A DNA stretch of 64,000 nt from Lactococcus petauri (GTDB lineage: Bacteria > Bacillota > Bacilli > Lactobacillales > Streptococcaceae): the NCBI RefSeq assembly GCF_002154895.1, contig NZ_MUIZ01000006.1:62001-126000 (forward strand), in the 5' to 3' direction. The notes under the pieces were generated by a model. The model made no database searches and was not told where the DNA came from. It was given only the letters and a program-made list of their open reading frames with translations. Shown here in pieces: positions 33,899 through 42,990 of the stretch. Position 1 is the stretch's first letter; each line of letters begins with the position of its first letter. The position numbers and the translations under genes were made by a program.

Positions 33899-36283
33899 AT
33901 GCAAAAAATTGAACTTGGAGACAGTTTGTTGGGTTATCTTCCCAATTTAACTGAGAAACGTAAAGTGGTGGAACAGCGGCAGGCAAGTACACTTGAAGAT
34001 ATTAAGGATTACTACTCTTGGTTTGAAGAAAAAACAGAACCTTCTCAAGCAATTTTTAAGGTAAAAGAACATGTGGTTCGTATGTTATTTACAGATGAAT
34101 ATAATTCTGAATCCATTTCTGATCCAAGGTTTGCCGTAAGTCAACGAGATTATAGCTTGAAAACGGGTGAACCTCTAACCAAGCCTAAAGCTGAGTATAT
34201 CATCAACGGTAGAACTGTGATGAAAACGGAGTATGATTTTGGAAAATATCTCATTGAAAATTTTGACACTTTAGAAGAAATTCTGTATGTAGCTCAACAA
34301 GAAAATAAACAAATCCAAGCCATTGTTTCAGAAAAAGAAGAGAGACTCCAACTTGAAAATCAAAAACGTTTAGAAATAGAGCAAGAAAAGCGAAAACAAG
34401 CTCAAAAAGATTATGAAATAGCGTTAAACAATTTGGAGATTCAAGCTATTAAAAATATTTCAAAAGAAAGTGAAAGAGAAAAAATGGTAGAAAAAAGAAC
34501 ACAAACTGAGATTCCAGAATTAACACCTCGTTTTCGTGAAGATTACGTCAAATATAGTGAAGCTAAATTCAATGATAGTCCCACTTTAAAAAGAACTAAT
34601 CCCGAAAAATATCGTGTCAACATAGAGGCAAATCGGTTAGCGTGGCTCATTTTAAATATTAAGCATTCAAAGACAGATTATGATGCGTTGAGTGAAGGAG
34701 AAAAGAAGGAATTTTATAAATCTATTCGGGGTGGAAATAATTATATTGAGAAGAGACTGCGAGGGGAGCTATTTCCAGAAAAAAATATCAATGTGGTACC
34801 TATGTATCCAGAAGATAGGAAAAACTATCTAATAACACAAGCATCTGCGGATGAACTTGAAATGATTGCGAATGATGCACGGAGCTATGCAAGAGCTAAT
34901 TTCAAAGACAATACTTTTGATGTTTTTTATAATGCTTCGACAGGACAGATAGTCCGCTCTGCAACAGGAAAAGGTGAATATCTCAAAGTCGCTAGTATTT
35001 TTTCAAATGGGAGTTTTGAAATAACACCGTTATTTGAAAATCCAGAAAATTATAGGAGAGAAAAAAACAACATGGAAAAGCATACACAAGAAGTTACGCA
35101 AGAAACTACACAAGAATTACCTAAAGATCCTATGGAGCTTTCTCAACATGCCCTTAATCTTGTTAAAAACTGGTCAAAAGACCCTAAATCCATGGCTGAA
35201 TATTTAGAGTTTATGAGTAAGTTTCCTGATTTGAGCCCAAGAAACGTAGCTCTCATCCACTCACAGTGGCGTGGAGCAAATGCAGTCGCAACATTTGACC
35301 AATGGAATGGAAAAACAACAGATAGTCGAAAAAATATGGCAAAAGTTTTGGGAATTAAATCAAATGATGTAGAGGGAATTACCCGCACCATTACGGATAA
35401 AAAAACAGGAGAATCAAAAACTCTTAAAATGGATACTTTATCTGTTCGATCAGGTGAAAAATCTCAAATAACACTTATTGGAATCAATCAGCAGCGTTAT
35501 TTTGAGAAAGAACGTAATGGAAAACTCCAACATCATTATGAGAAATATTGGACCGAAGAAGAAAAGCGGAAAGTAGACAATCATGAGATTCAGGTTTCTA
35601 CTTATAACAAGTTTTATGGATATAAAGTTTTTGAAATATCTCAAACCAACTTAAAACCTGAAGCAATGCCCAAAGTAATGCCTAATCGTCATATTAACTT
35701 TGAGCATGATGAAAAGTTAGCCAATAGAATAAAAACTGGCCTTGAGGTTTATGCAAAGTCACTGGAACAACCTGTACCTATTGAATGGACAAAGGCTGGA
35801 GAAGTTAACCGATTAGGGAATGCAGGTGGAGCATTTTATCCTGAAGCTAATAAGATTATTATGAATCATTTGAATACTCCAGGAGAAAATGTTGCAACTT
35901 TAATACACGAGCTGACCCACGCAACACTTCACCAGAAAGGCTCAACTCAAAAAAAATCAGAAGAGTATGCCAAACAAGAGTTAGAAGCTGAAATGACCGC
36001 ATTTGTGGTTTCTAAGCACTATGGTATAGATACTCAAGAACGTTCCGTTCCTTACATCGCACAATGGACAAAAAACGCCAAGATTTTTGATGATAAGGAA
36101 ATGAGTCAAAGTCTAGGAAAAATTCAACGAACAGCTGGAAAAATGATTAAAACAATTGATGCAAGCCTCGATCCTGAGTTGAAAAAAACTCAGAAGATGG
36201 AGCAAGCCCATCAACGTGCTCAAAACAAGTCAGAAAATACGGTTCAGAAATCTAAGCCTGAAAAACAAGAGATTGGAAGATAG
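33899..36283 (+). CDS. LtrC/ArdC-like protein with zinc-peptidase motif
   Basis: 794 residues. N-terminal helical region (about 1-210), a middle part, then a repeat-encoded Thr-Gln linker (about residues 396-406), an ArdC/LtrC-like ssDNA-binding domain (SKFPDLSPRNVALIHSQWRG, about 441-460) and a peptidase-like domain with H670-E-x-x-H674 (HELTH) and a downstream glutamate. ArdC of IncW plasmids protects incoming DNA and is carried into the recipient; the LtrC gene of lactococcal plasmids is related. Likely role: anti-restriction or ssDNA protection at transfer. First gene of the copy 1 promoter. Confidence 0.7.
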   Translation: MQKIELGDSLLGYLPNLTEKRKVVEQRQASTLEDIKDYYSWFEEKTEPSQAIFKVKEHVVRMLFTDEYNSESISDPRFAVSQRDYSLKTGEPLTKPKAEYIINGRTVMKTEYDFGKYLIENFDTLEEILYVAQQENKQIQAIVSEKEERLQLENQKRLEIEQEKRKQAQKDYEIALNNLEIQAIKNISKESEREKMVEKRTQTEIPELTPRFREDYVKYSEAKFNDSPTLKRTNPEKYRVNIEANRLAWLILNIKHSKTDYDALSEGEKKEFYKSIRGGNNYIEKRLRGELFPEKNINVVPMYPEDRKNYLITQASADELEMIANDARSYARANFKDNTFDVFYNASTGQIVRSATGKGEYLKVASIFSNGSFEITPLFENPENYRREKNNMEKHTQEVTQETTQELPKDPMELSQHALNLVKNWSKDPKSMAEYLEFMSKFPDLSPRNVALIHSQWRGANAVATFDQWNGKTTDSRKNMAKVLGIKSNDVEGITRTITDKKTGESKTLKMDTLSVRSGEKSQITLIGINQQRYFEKERNGKLQHHYEKYWTEEEKRKVDNHEIQVSTYNKFYGYKVFEISQTNLKPEAMPKVMPNRHINFEHDEKLANRIKTGLEVYAKSLEQPVPIEWTKAGEVNRLGNAGGAFYPEANKIIMNHLNTPGENVATLIHELTHATLHQKGSTQKKSEEYAKQELEAEMTAFVVSKHYGIDTQERSVPYIAQWTKNAKIFDDKEMSQSLGKIQRTAGKMIKTIDASLDPELKKTQKMEQAHQRAQNKSENTVQKSKPEKQEIGR
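35083..35118 (+). repeat. 12-bp iteron array 2 (inside the LtrC-like gene)
   Basis: TACACAAGAAGT, TACGCAAGAAAC, TACACAAGAATT: three units in exact phase, encoding a Thr-Gln-Glu repeat between two domains. Confidence 0.8.
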
Positions 36284-36286
36284 AAA

Positions 36287-38260
36287 ATGAAAGAAAATCA
36301 ACCGCTATACAAAGAGCAAGCGAACAATTATGAAATTAGAGCAAAGGAAACACTTGAAAAGTTAAATAATCTCAAACTTCCAAATGGTGTCAATTTGGAG
36401 TCGGCACTTGAACCTATGGAACTATACGTTGAGATTTCTGATTTGCAGTTCAAACTCATGGATAGCAATGCCGAACAAACTTTATATCTAGGCAAGAATC
36501 CAGAAAAATTTTTAGAGACTTTGGGAAATCATCCCGCCTTTGAAGATTATTTTGAAGAATATCTTCCAGATAATAGTCTTAGCGAGTGGATTGAAAATCA
36601 TCAAGAAAAATTTTTAGAAAAGGAAGCGACAAGGAATATGGAAAACGAAGTACAAATTGATTTTATTGATACTCAAAAATTAGAACGTACGATGGAAGAA
36701 AATCAAGAAATTTTACAAAAAATCCAAGAAGAGTTAGGACTGTATGATCTCTTTGAAGTTCAAAGTTTTCAAGATAGTGAAAAAGGATTGGGTGTTCGGT
36801 TAAATCGGTTTATGGGTACAGAAAATAAGCCTATCACAGCCATTGAAATGGTTGGAAATGAGATTCATTATCCATATGATATTGAGAGGATGACAAATAT
36901 AACCAAGGGTGAAGTTATTGAAAAAATGGCTCAATTAATAGCTGAAAGAGAGTATGTGACTGACAAGGAATTAAGATTTAATCAACAAACCAATCAAATA
37001 ACGGGAGCCATTCAAGGGTTTGATATTGGCGACGATGTGGAATATTCTCACGACAAGTGGATTAAGGGATTTGACTTGTCAATCTTGAGTGATCAGGAGC
37101 TTGCAGCACTAACCTATAATCAGTTAAACCAGCTGAAAAGTTCGGCAGAAGAGGTAAAAAGTTATTATTCAAGTCGTGACGAAGAGGAAAGCGATTATTT
37201 TACATGGAAAGCTGATTTTGAAGCTGGAAGTTTTTCTTTCTCTGAACTATCCAAAGAACTTCTCAATCGTAATGTGCTTACACCGACAATTCCTTTCATT
37301 ACAGGTCGTGATGAATCAGAACTTTTGCAGTTGGATAAGATGTTGCGGCCTTTACAAGAGGAGTGTCGTGATGTAGTTAAAGAAAATAAAAAATTTCAAG
37401 CACCAGAATCGTCTGAAGCTAAATTTGAAGTATCTAAAGCACAGGTAGAAAATGCAATTGCTCAAGCCCAAGAAAGATTCAAAGCAGAAGTTTTGTCTCA
37501 AGGTGCTGAAAATATCTATGAAGCCTCGGATAAAATTACTTACGTTGAAGGTGCTCTGGGAGAGCTGGAGATTACTTTTGAAGGTTTTAATTATCAAGAG
37601 TATGAAAATCCAGAATACACTCAAGGCAAACAATTTGCAGCAATGATTGATTTGCAGGAAGCTGAAGGAATTAACCCTAGCTTACTCCAATTTGCCGCAG
37701 AGGAATCTTATTTTAAAACAGATGGGCCTTATATTCCTGGTGAAGATTTAGATGCTTTCATGGACTATTTTGTTGAAGATTATCTTGAACTTGAATCTTA
37801 TATTGAGAAAATAGACGGTAAAAGTTTAAGCGAAGAAGTAATTCGAGAAAAAGATGAAGTTTGGATTTATGATCCAAAAGACACTGAAGAAGGTGTGCCT
37901 TGGACGAAACCTTGGCATGCTGGAAACGTAGGTGACAGAATAAAGGAACTTCAAAATATGATTTCAGAGGCTGGTTCAGATGGAATGATTGAACTGAATG
38001 AAGAAAAATCAATCAGTAAAGATCCTCTTGAGAAAGAACTTGAGATTATGGTTGATTACACTAAGTCAGGAGATAAAGCAGTTCTCCCTAAAAAATTTTT
38101 TATTAATCCTAAGCCTGATGATTTCCAAAAAGCAAATATTAAGGAATTTGGTTTGAGACAAAAAGAAAATTTAGGTGAATTTATCAAAGGGTATCATACG
38201 GAACATCCAATATCTAAAAACAATAATGTGCACAAAACTGCACAGGAAATTGGTAGATGA
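36287..38260 (+). CDS. Large hydrophilic protein of the transfer region, unknown
   Basis: 657 residues, acidic, without membrane segments. Several poorly defined helical and beta-rich modules (for example about 155-215 with GVRLNRFMG and YPYDIERMT, and about 600-640) that resemble the modular large polyvalent proteins of conjugative elements, but no enzyme motif is seen. It starts 3 bases after the LtrC-like gene and ends in the same five residues, QEIGR, as that protein; a shared export tail is possible. Function unknown. Confidence 0.6.
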   Translation: MKENQPLYKEQANNYEIRAKETLEKLNNLKLPNGVNLESALEPMELYVEISDLQFKLMDSNAEQTLYLGKNPEKFLETLGNHPAFEDYFEEYLPDNSLSEWIENHQEKFLEKEATRNMENEVQIDFIDTQKLERTMEENQEILQKIQEELGLYDLFEVQSFQDSEKGLGVRLNRFMGTENKPITAIEMVGNEIHYPYDIERMTNITKGEVIEKMAQLIAEREYVTDKELRFNQQTNQITGAIQGFDIGDDVEYSHDKWIKGFDLSILSDQELAALTYNQLNQLKSSAEEVKSYYSSRDEEESDYFTWKADFEAGSFSFSELSKELLNRNVLTPTIPFITGRDESELLQLDKMLRPLQEECRDVVKENKKFQAPESSEAKFEVSKAQVENAIAQAQERFKAEVLSQGAENIYEASDKITYVEGALGELEITFEGFNYQEYENPEYTQGKQFAAMIDLQEAEGINPSLLQFAAEESYFKTDGPYIPGEDLDAFMDYFVEDYLELESYIEKIDGKSLSEEVIREKDEVWIYDPKDTEEGVPWTKPWHAGNVGDRIKELQNMISEAGSDGMIELNEEKSISKDPLEKELEIMVDYTKSGDKAVLPKKFFINPKPDDFQKANIKEFGLRQKENLGEFIKGYHTEHPISKNNNVHKTAQEIGR

Positions 38261-38267
38261 ATACATA

Positions 38268-38296
38268 AAAATGTGTGTATAAATTACACACATTTT
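38268..38296. repeat. Inverted pair of the 12-bp iteron unit
   Basis: TACACACATTTT occurs on the plus strand at 38285-38296 and on the minus strand at 38268-38279, with five bases between: a perfect 12-base hairpin just after the 657-residue gene. No T run beyond four T follows, so it is a weak terminator at best and may be a binding site. Confidence 0.7.
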
Positions 38297-38470
38297 GAAG
38301 AAATATAAAAAACGAACCCGTAGGTTCGTAGGTGGTTGAAGCAATTATTTAATAAATTAGCGTGAGGAATATTGCTTCTTCAAACATCACAACACTGTAA
38401 AATTAGAAGAATACCCAATTCTTTTAATTTCCTTAATTCTTATTTTATCAAGACTTGGAGAAAAAATCAA
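38297..38470 (+). other. Structured leader upstream of the TOPRIM gene
   Basis: Non-coding stretch containing a GC-rich hairpin ACGAACC/GGTTCGT (38312-38329) and a long-range pair GAAGCAAT (38339 on) / ATTGCTTC (38375 on). No promoter of the shared type is present. It may be a structured RNA leader. No tandem repeats like those of ToxI antitoxin RNAs are seen. Confidence 0.4.
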
Positions 38471-40210
38471 ATGATTAACTATTTTACATTAACAGAAGAA
38501 TACTTCAAATATTTACAAAAAAAGACAAATGGAGAAATTTTGTGGAATAAAAATGAAAAAAGACCCTATGGATTGATTATGGAAGTTGGGAAAATTGATT
38601 TTTATGTCCCTTTCACTCACGATTTGAGAATTAATCGCTTTCCGTTTTTAAAGGATGCAAGCTACCAAGTTCCTAGTGAACAATTGGGGTATAGTACTGC
38701 TGGTTTAGACTTTCAACATGCTATTCCAATTGTACAGTCTGACACTGAAGCGGGGTTTATTTTAGCAAACCAGTCTGTATTTCCAGATCAAAAATTTTTT
38801 GTTAAAAATAAAGAAACAGAAATCGTTAATAAGTTTTCAAAATATGTTAGAGATTATGAAAAATATATTTCTACACCGTTAAAAGATAAAACAAAAGAGA
38901 ATCTAGGGTTTAATCCCAAAATATATACTTATTCTACGTTACAATATTTTCATAAAGAACTTGGAATAGAGGCGAGCCAACAGTTAAAAAATACACAAGA
39001 GTTTACACACAAACCTACACAACAAATAAGTAAAAAACATGCAAATCAGTCTGTTCAAATTACAGATAAAATGAAGCAACAAGCCAAGAATACAAGTATT
39101 CTGGATTATGTAAAATATTATGGCATCCCAGTAAGAAAAACATCGGGTTCAGAATATGAGCTGGTAAATCAAAAAAATGTGAAATTTGATATCAGAAAAA
39201 ACCTTTTCAAAGACTATAACCCTTCAAGTGACGCTGGTGGAGATATAATTGATTTCGCAAAATATATTGATGGCGTTAATTTTCCTCAAGCTATTCAAAA
39301 AATTGTGACGGTAGATGGCAGTAGATCATTTGACTTTTCTAGTGTTCAATCTCAACCTTTTGTAATGCCACAAATCTTTGAAGAAGGGAGCCGTTTAAAT
39401 GAGGTTATGGTTTATCTGGTTAATGAACGAAAACTTGAATCTTCCACAGTTAAGAAGGTTGCTAAGAGTGGTTTAATTAAGCAAACTAAAAACAAAGAGG
39501 TTGCTTTTATTTGGGCGGATGGCTCTGAAGATGTTGGAATAACTCTTCAAGGCACAAAACCACTAGATTACCGTTCAGATATAAAAGAAACAGGTTTGGG
39601 TGATTTTATCAAAGAGTTCACGTGGAAAGTAGGAATTGGTACTAGAGGATTAGAACAGCCACTTGAAACAGGAAAAACAGAAACCAAAGTCTTAGCTGAA
39701 GAGGCTGCTCAAAAGTTTATCAAAGAGCAACGACTATATAAAAAGCAAATTTGGAGAAACTCAACAACAGGCCACGGTTTTAATTTTAGAAGTGGGCCAA
39801 CAAACTCGGAAGTTCAAGGGAAAATGGTTTTTACTGAAGCCGCAATTGACGCACTTTCTTATTTTGAACTAAAGGGACACCAATTTAACAAAGATACCAG
39901 AGTTCAATATCAATCTCTGGAAGGATTAAAGGATAATATTCTTCATAAAAGTATGGAGAGATATGAAAAGCGGTATGGCAGAATGCCTGAAGAGATTATT
40001 TTGTCAGTCGATAACGATGAAGCAGGAGAATTATTTGTTAAAAAAGTAATGTCAGATAAGCGAATCAAAGAGTATCAAGAAAAAGGTGGTAAGGTTAAAC
40101 GAGACAAGCCAAGTATTGGAAAAGATTGGAATGAGCAAATACAGTACGTAAAGTCTGAGAGTCGAGGGCACCAGCAAAATAAAGAAGTTCAAAGAAGTAC
40201 TCAACTTTGA
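38471..40210 (+). CDS. DUF3991/TOPRIM protein with ToxN/AbiQ-like N-terminus
   Basis: 579 residues from ATG 38471 after GGAG (an upstream in-frame TTG is rejected). Residues 1-140 (FTLTEEYFKYLQKK, RPYGLIMEVGKIDFYVPFTH, DFQHAIPIVQ) resemble the ToxN/AbiQ endoribonuclease fold of type III toxin systems. A repeat-encoded Thr-Gln linker (about 174-186) precedes a DUF3991 primase-like domain (about 205-290) and a TOPRIM domain (about 455-560, FTEAAIDALSYFEL and SVDNDEAGE with the acidic residues). Likely a primase-type protein for the transferred strand; the first domain's activity is unproven. Confidence 0.65.
   Translation: MINYFTLTEEYFKYLQKKTNGEILWNKNEKRPYGLIMEVGKIDFYVPFTHDLRINRFPFLKDASYQVPSEQLGYSTAGLDFQHAIPIVQSDTEAGFILANQSVFPDQKFFVKNKETEIVNKFSKYVRDYEKYISTPLKDKTKENLGFNPKIYTYSTLQYFHKELGIEASQQLKNTQEFTHKPTQQISKKHANQSVQITDKMKQQAKNTSILDYVKYYGIPVRKTSGSEYELVNQKNVKFDIRKNLFKDYNPSSDAGGDIIDFAKYIDGVNFPQAIQKIVTVDGSRSFDFSSVQSQPFVMPQIFEEGSRLNEVMVYLVNERKLESSTVKKVAKSGLIKQTKNKEVAFIWADGSEDVGITLQGTKPLDYRSDIKETGLGDFIKEFTWKVGIGTRGLEQPLETGKTETKVLAEEAAQKFIKEQRLYKKQIWRNSTTGHGFNFRSGPTNSEVQGKMVFTEAAIDALSYFELKGHQFNKDTRVQYQSLEGLKDNILHKSMERYEKRYGRMPEEIILSVDNDEAGELFVKKVMSDKRIKEYQEKGGKVKRDKPSIGKDWNEQIQYVKSESRGHQQNKEVQRSTQL
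38992..39027 (+). repeat. 12-bp iteron array 3 (inside the TOPRIM gene)
   Basis: TACACAAGAGTT, TACACACAAACC, TACACAACAAAT in exact 12-bp phase, encoding a linker between the ToxN-like part and the DUF3991 part. Confidence 0.8.
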
Positions 40211-40219
40211 GTGCTTTTT
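40196..40219 (+). terminator. Terminator after the TOPRIM gene
   Basis: AGTACTCAA / TTGAGTGCT stem (one G-T pair) with T run; overlaps the end of the gene. Confidence 0.75.
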
Positions 40220-40230
40220 GATTTAAATTT

Positions 40231-40280
40231 GGAAGTGAAGTGGGGGTGTGAAGCGAAAATTTTCATTAACATGCTACAAT
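40231..40280 (+). promoter_or_regulatory. Shared transfer promoter, copy 2
   Basis: GGAAGTGAAGTGGGGG at 40231-40246 and an extended -10 (TGC-TACAAT, 40275-40280), one base further than in copies 3, 4 and 5. Drives the topoisomerase III / ClpA-like operon. Sits right after the previous terminator. Confidence 0.75.
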
Positions 40281-40308
40281 CATCAAAAATAAAATAAAGG
40301 AAGACGAT

Positions 40309-40512
40309 ATGACAAAAGTGATTGTAAAATCTATTTCACAAATTGATTTAGCTATCTTTTATGAAAGCGTTGATGGTAGTGTGAATTGTGTGGATCGATT
40401 AGAAACTTATGAAGCATGGGCGAGACAGGTACAAATCATCCTTCATTTGGGACGTATTCAAAAAACAGATGAACCTGTTTTAGAAATGGAAATAGGTGGC
40501 GAGTATGATTAA
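40309..40512 (+). CDS. Small unknown protein before topoisomerase III
   Basis: 67 residues, ATG after AAAGGAAG, overlaps the topoisomerase start by 8 bases. Contains VDRLETYEAWARQVQIILHL, probably helical. No family recognised. First gene of the copy 2 promoter unit. Confidence 0.6.
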   Translation: MTKVIVKSISQIDLAIFYESVDGSVNCVDRLETYEAWARQVQIILHLGRIQKTDEPVLEMEIGGEYD

Positions 40513-42301
40513 ACGTTTAATTGTGGCAGAGAAAAATTCTCAGGCAAGTAGCTATGCTCAAGCTTTAGGAAAATTCAGAAAATCTGGAGCAAGTTATATT
40601 GTTTCAAAGCTTAACTTACATATTGCACCAGCTGCAGGCCACCTCCTTGATATTGTGAATGATATTGAACCAGCTTACAAAGAACCCTTACCCTATTTCC
40701 CAGAAGAAATATTGTATGGTTTTAAGCCACAAGGCGCAAAAAAGTCAGACCGTGATAATCATTTGAAGACTATTAAATTTTTATACAACAACCTAAAAAA
40801 AGAAATAGCGTGGGCGGATGAAATTATTATTGGAACAGATCCAGATCGTGAAGGGGAAAGCATTTTTTATACATTGCTTAATCAATTTCCAGAGTATCGA
40901 AAAAAGGTTAAATATCGCCTATGGGCGAACTCATTGACAAAAGATGGAATTCAAAAAGCTTATAATCATCTTCGACCCGCACATGAAACTTATAACTTTT
41001 TTGTAGAAGCTGATGCGAGACGTACTGCGGATTGGTTAGTAGGTGTGGCTAATCTCACACCACTTGTCAGAAGTGTTTTGAAAACCAAAGGACAACTTCA
41101 AAAAATCAAGAAAACAGCTAATAAAAAGGGCTATGAAAAATTATCAGTGGGACGTGTGAAGGCACCAATAATGAATTTAATCATTGAAAATGATAATAAA
41201 ATTGCAGCGCATGTACCGAAAGATTTTTGGAAAATAGAAGTTCAAGATGAAAATGGTGTTATTTTTACCAATGAACAAGTATTTGGTGGAGATAAAAATT
41301 CTCTGTCTGAATCGGATGCAAAACAAGTGTTAGTAAGTCTATCTAAAAATGCAAAAGTGATAGATGTTATCAAAGAAGTTGAAGATAAAAAAGCTCCTTT
41401 TCTTTTTAATTTAACACAACTTCAAGCTTATATGAGTCAACATCATCATTTTTCTTCAGCACAAACACTCTCGGTGGCAGAAAGTTTGTATCAAAAGAAA
41501 GTGATGAGTTATCCAAGAACAGACAGCAAGCTTATTACAGAATATGAGTTTGCCTATTTGAAAGTAAATCTTAAAAAGTACCAGGAACTTCTAGGGAGAA
41601 AATTCCCTCCAGCTTACACAGAAGCACGAAAAAAATATGTGAATACAGATAAAGTAAAAGAGCACTATGCTTTGATTCCAACAGAAACACTTCCTGTTTT
41701 AGCAGAGTTAACACACGATGAACGTTTGGTTTATGAAACAGTGACCACTCGTATGCTTATGATGTTTGAAAAAGATCAAAAATTAGCTGTTACAAAAGTT
41801 ACTATTGACAATGGAAAAGAATTTTCTGTGTCTGGAACGGTTATCTTAGAAGAAGGATGGCACAGCATGGCTTTAAAATCTAAAAAAGAAAAAGAGCCAC
41901 TCCCTAATTATGAGAAAGGACAAATTCTTAAGGTAGAGAACCGAATTAAAGCAGGAAAAACACAACCACCTGCAAGACTAACAGAAAGCACGATGTTAAA
42001 GACAGTGCTTGTCAAATATGGTATTGGTACGAGTGCCACACGTGCTTCTATACTTGCTGGGTTGGTGCGAGATGGGTTTGTGGAGCTGGATAAGAAAACG
42101 GGGAAATATAAACCCTTGGAAAAAGCAAGAAAAACAATTCGTGCCTTAGAAGAGCTAGGCAGTCAGTTTGCCAATCCAGAAAAAACATCGGAGTGGGAAA
42201 TGACTTTAAAGCTCATTGGTGAAGGCAAACTTGAAGCTCACGAATTTTTAGAAGGTATTCGAGAAGAAATTAGAGAAACGGTGAAAGGGCAAGTAAAATA
42301 A
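40505..42301 (+). CDS. topB: DNA topoisomerase III (type IA)
   Basis: 598 residues. N-terminal TOPRIM with LIVAEKNSQA and the GTDPDREGES acid motif; catalytic Tyr336 in SYPRTDSKLI; SVGRVKAP core motif. No long zinc-finger C-terminus, so it is of the short plasmid/ICE type. I use ATG 40505 with AGGTGG upstream rather than GTG 40496. Such enzymes resolve intermediates of transfer replication or relax DNA during conjugation. Overlaps the next gene by one base. Confidence 0.93.
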   Translation: MIKRLIVAEKNSQASSYAQALGKFRKSGASYIVSKLNLHIAPAAGHLLDIVNDIEPAYKEPLPYFPEEILYGFKPQGAKKSDRDNHLKTIKFLYNNLKKEIAWADEIIIGTDPDREGESIFYTLLNQFPEYRKKVKYRLWANSLTKDGIQKAYNHLRPAHETYNFFVEADARRTADWLVGVANLTPLVRSVLKTKGQLQKIKKTANKKGYEKLSVGRVKAPIMNLIIENDNKIAAHVPKDFWKIEVQDENGVIFTNEQVFGGDKNSLSESDAKQVLVSLSKNAKVIDVIKEVEDKKAPFLFNLTQLQAYMSQHHHFSSAQTLSVAESLYQKKVMSYPRTDSKLITEYEFAYLKVNLKKYQELLGRKFPPAYTEARKKYVNTDKVKEHYALIPTETLPVLAELTHDERLVYETVTTRMLMMFEKDQKLAVTKVTIDNGKEFSVSGTVILEEGWHSMALKSKKEKEPLPNYEKGQILKVENRIKAGKTQPPARLTESTMLKTVLVKYGIGTSATRASILAGLVRDGFVELDKKTGKYKPLEKARKTIRALEELGSQFANPEKTSEWEMTLKLIGEGKLEAHEFLEGIREEIRETVKGQVK

Positions 42302-42990
42302 TGTACTATAAACAAGAATTAAAAGCAGCTTTGAAAAAACTAAAATCTAAAAATGATTTTACTTATCAGGCAGGTGTGAATGATGCGCTAGACCTGTTGG
42401 ATGAAATGGAAGAATTCATTGTGTTAGAGAATTCTATACAAGAACTTACACAAGAAAATACACAAAAAGATAAAGTGGAAACTTTTGAAGAAAAAGAGCG
42501 AGCGTCCTCTTCAATACTTCCACCTGATTTTTCTGAACTAAAACGATTGGCTCAAGAATTGATAGATACTCCGATTCCAGAAAGTGTTGACTTGGAGATA
42601 CCAGGTATTTCTAGCACTATTTCTGATGAAGAATTAATGTTTAATTCTAAGAGTAATGAAAAAACTCCTTCAATCAATGAACGTCCTACATTCAAAGGCT
42701 GGTCAGAACCACAAGGCACAGAAGAGTCAGAAGCGGCTAGTAAAACTGAAGAGATTATAAAAGAAAATTTTACTTTTGAAAAAGCACAGGAAGCATCTGG
42801 TTCGATTCCCAATATCATTGAGGCAGAGTTTACTGCTGAATCTCGATCTGTTATAGAGGAAGCACAGGAAGTTGACGTTACGGTGGATTCAGAGGAACAA
42901 GAAAAACTTAAAAAGGCACAACTTTTAGCCGAAGCAAGGGCACAAGCCTTGGCTGAAGCTGAAGAACTGGAAGAGGATGACGATGAGTGA
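42301..42990 (+). CDS. Acidic low-complexity protein, unknown
   Basis: 229 residues, very acidic, mostly disordered in the middle. N-terminus helical (YYKQELKAALKKLKSKNDFT), then a repeat-encoded ELTQENTQ linker, and an Ala/Glu-rich helical C-terminus (AEARAQALAEAEELEEDDDE). Starts on the last base of the topoisomerase stop and overlaps the ClpA-like gene start. Possibly an adaptor for the ATPase that follows. Confidence 0.6.
   Translation: MYYKQELKAALKKLKSKNDFTYQAGVNDALDLLDEMEEFIVLENSIQELTQENTQKDKVETFEEKERASSSILPPDFSELKRLAQELIDTPIPESVDLEIPGISSTISDEELMFNSKSNEKTPSINERPTFKGWSEPQGTEESEAASKTEEIIKENFTFEKAQEASGSIPNIIEAEFTAESRSVIEEAQEVDVTVDSEEQEKLKKAQLLAEARAQALAEAEELEEDDDE
42435..42470 (+). repeat. 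12-bp iteron array 4
   Basis: TATACAAGAACT, TACACAAGAAAA, TACACAAAAAGA in exact phase within the acidic protein gene. Confidence 0.8.

Noticed and set aside
38372-38470. N-terminal extension of the TOPRIM protein
   Set aside because: TTG start without ribosome site; sequence overlaps leader hairpins; the ToxN-like fold begins at ATG 38471.
38297-38470. ToxI-type RNA antitoxin repeats before the ToxN-like domain
   Set aside because: Hairpins are present but no tandem repeat of about 35 bases, which type III antitoxins need.
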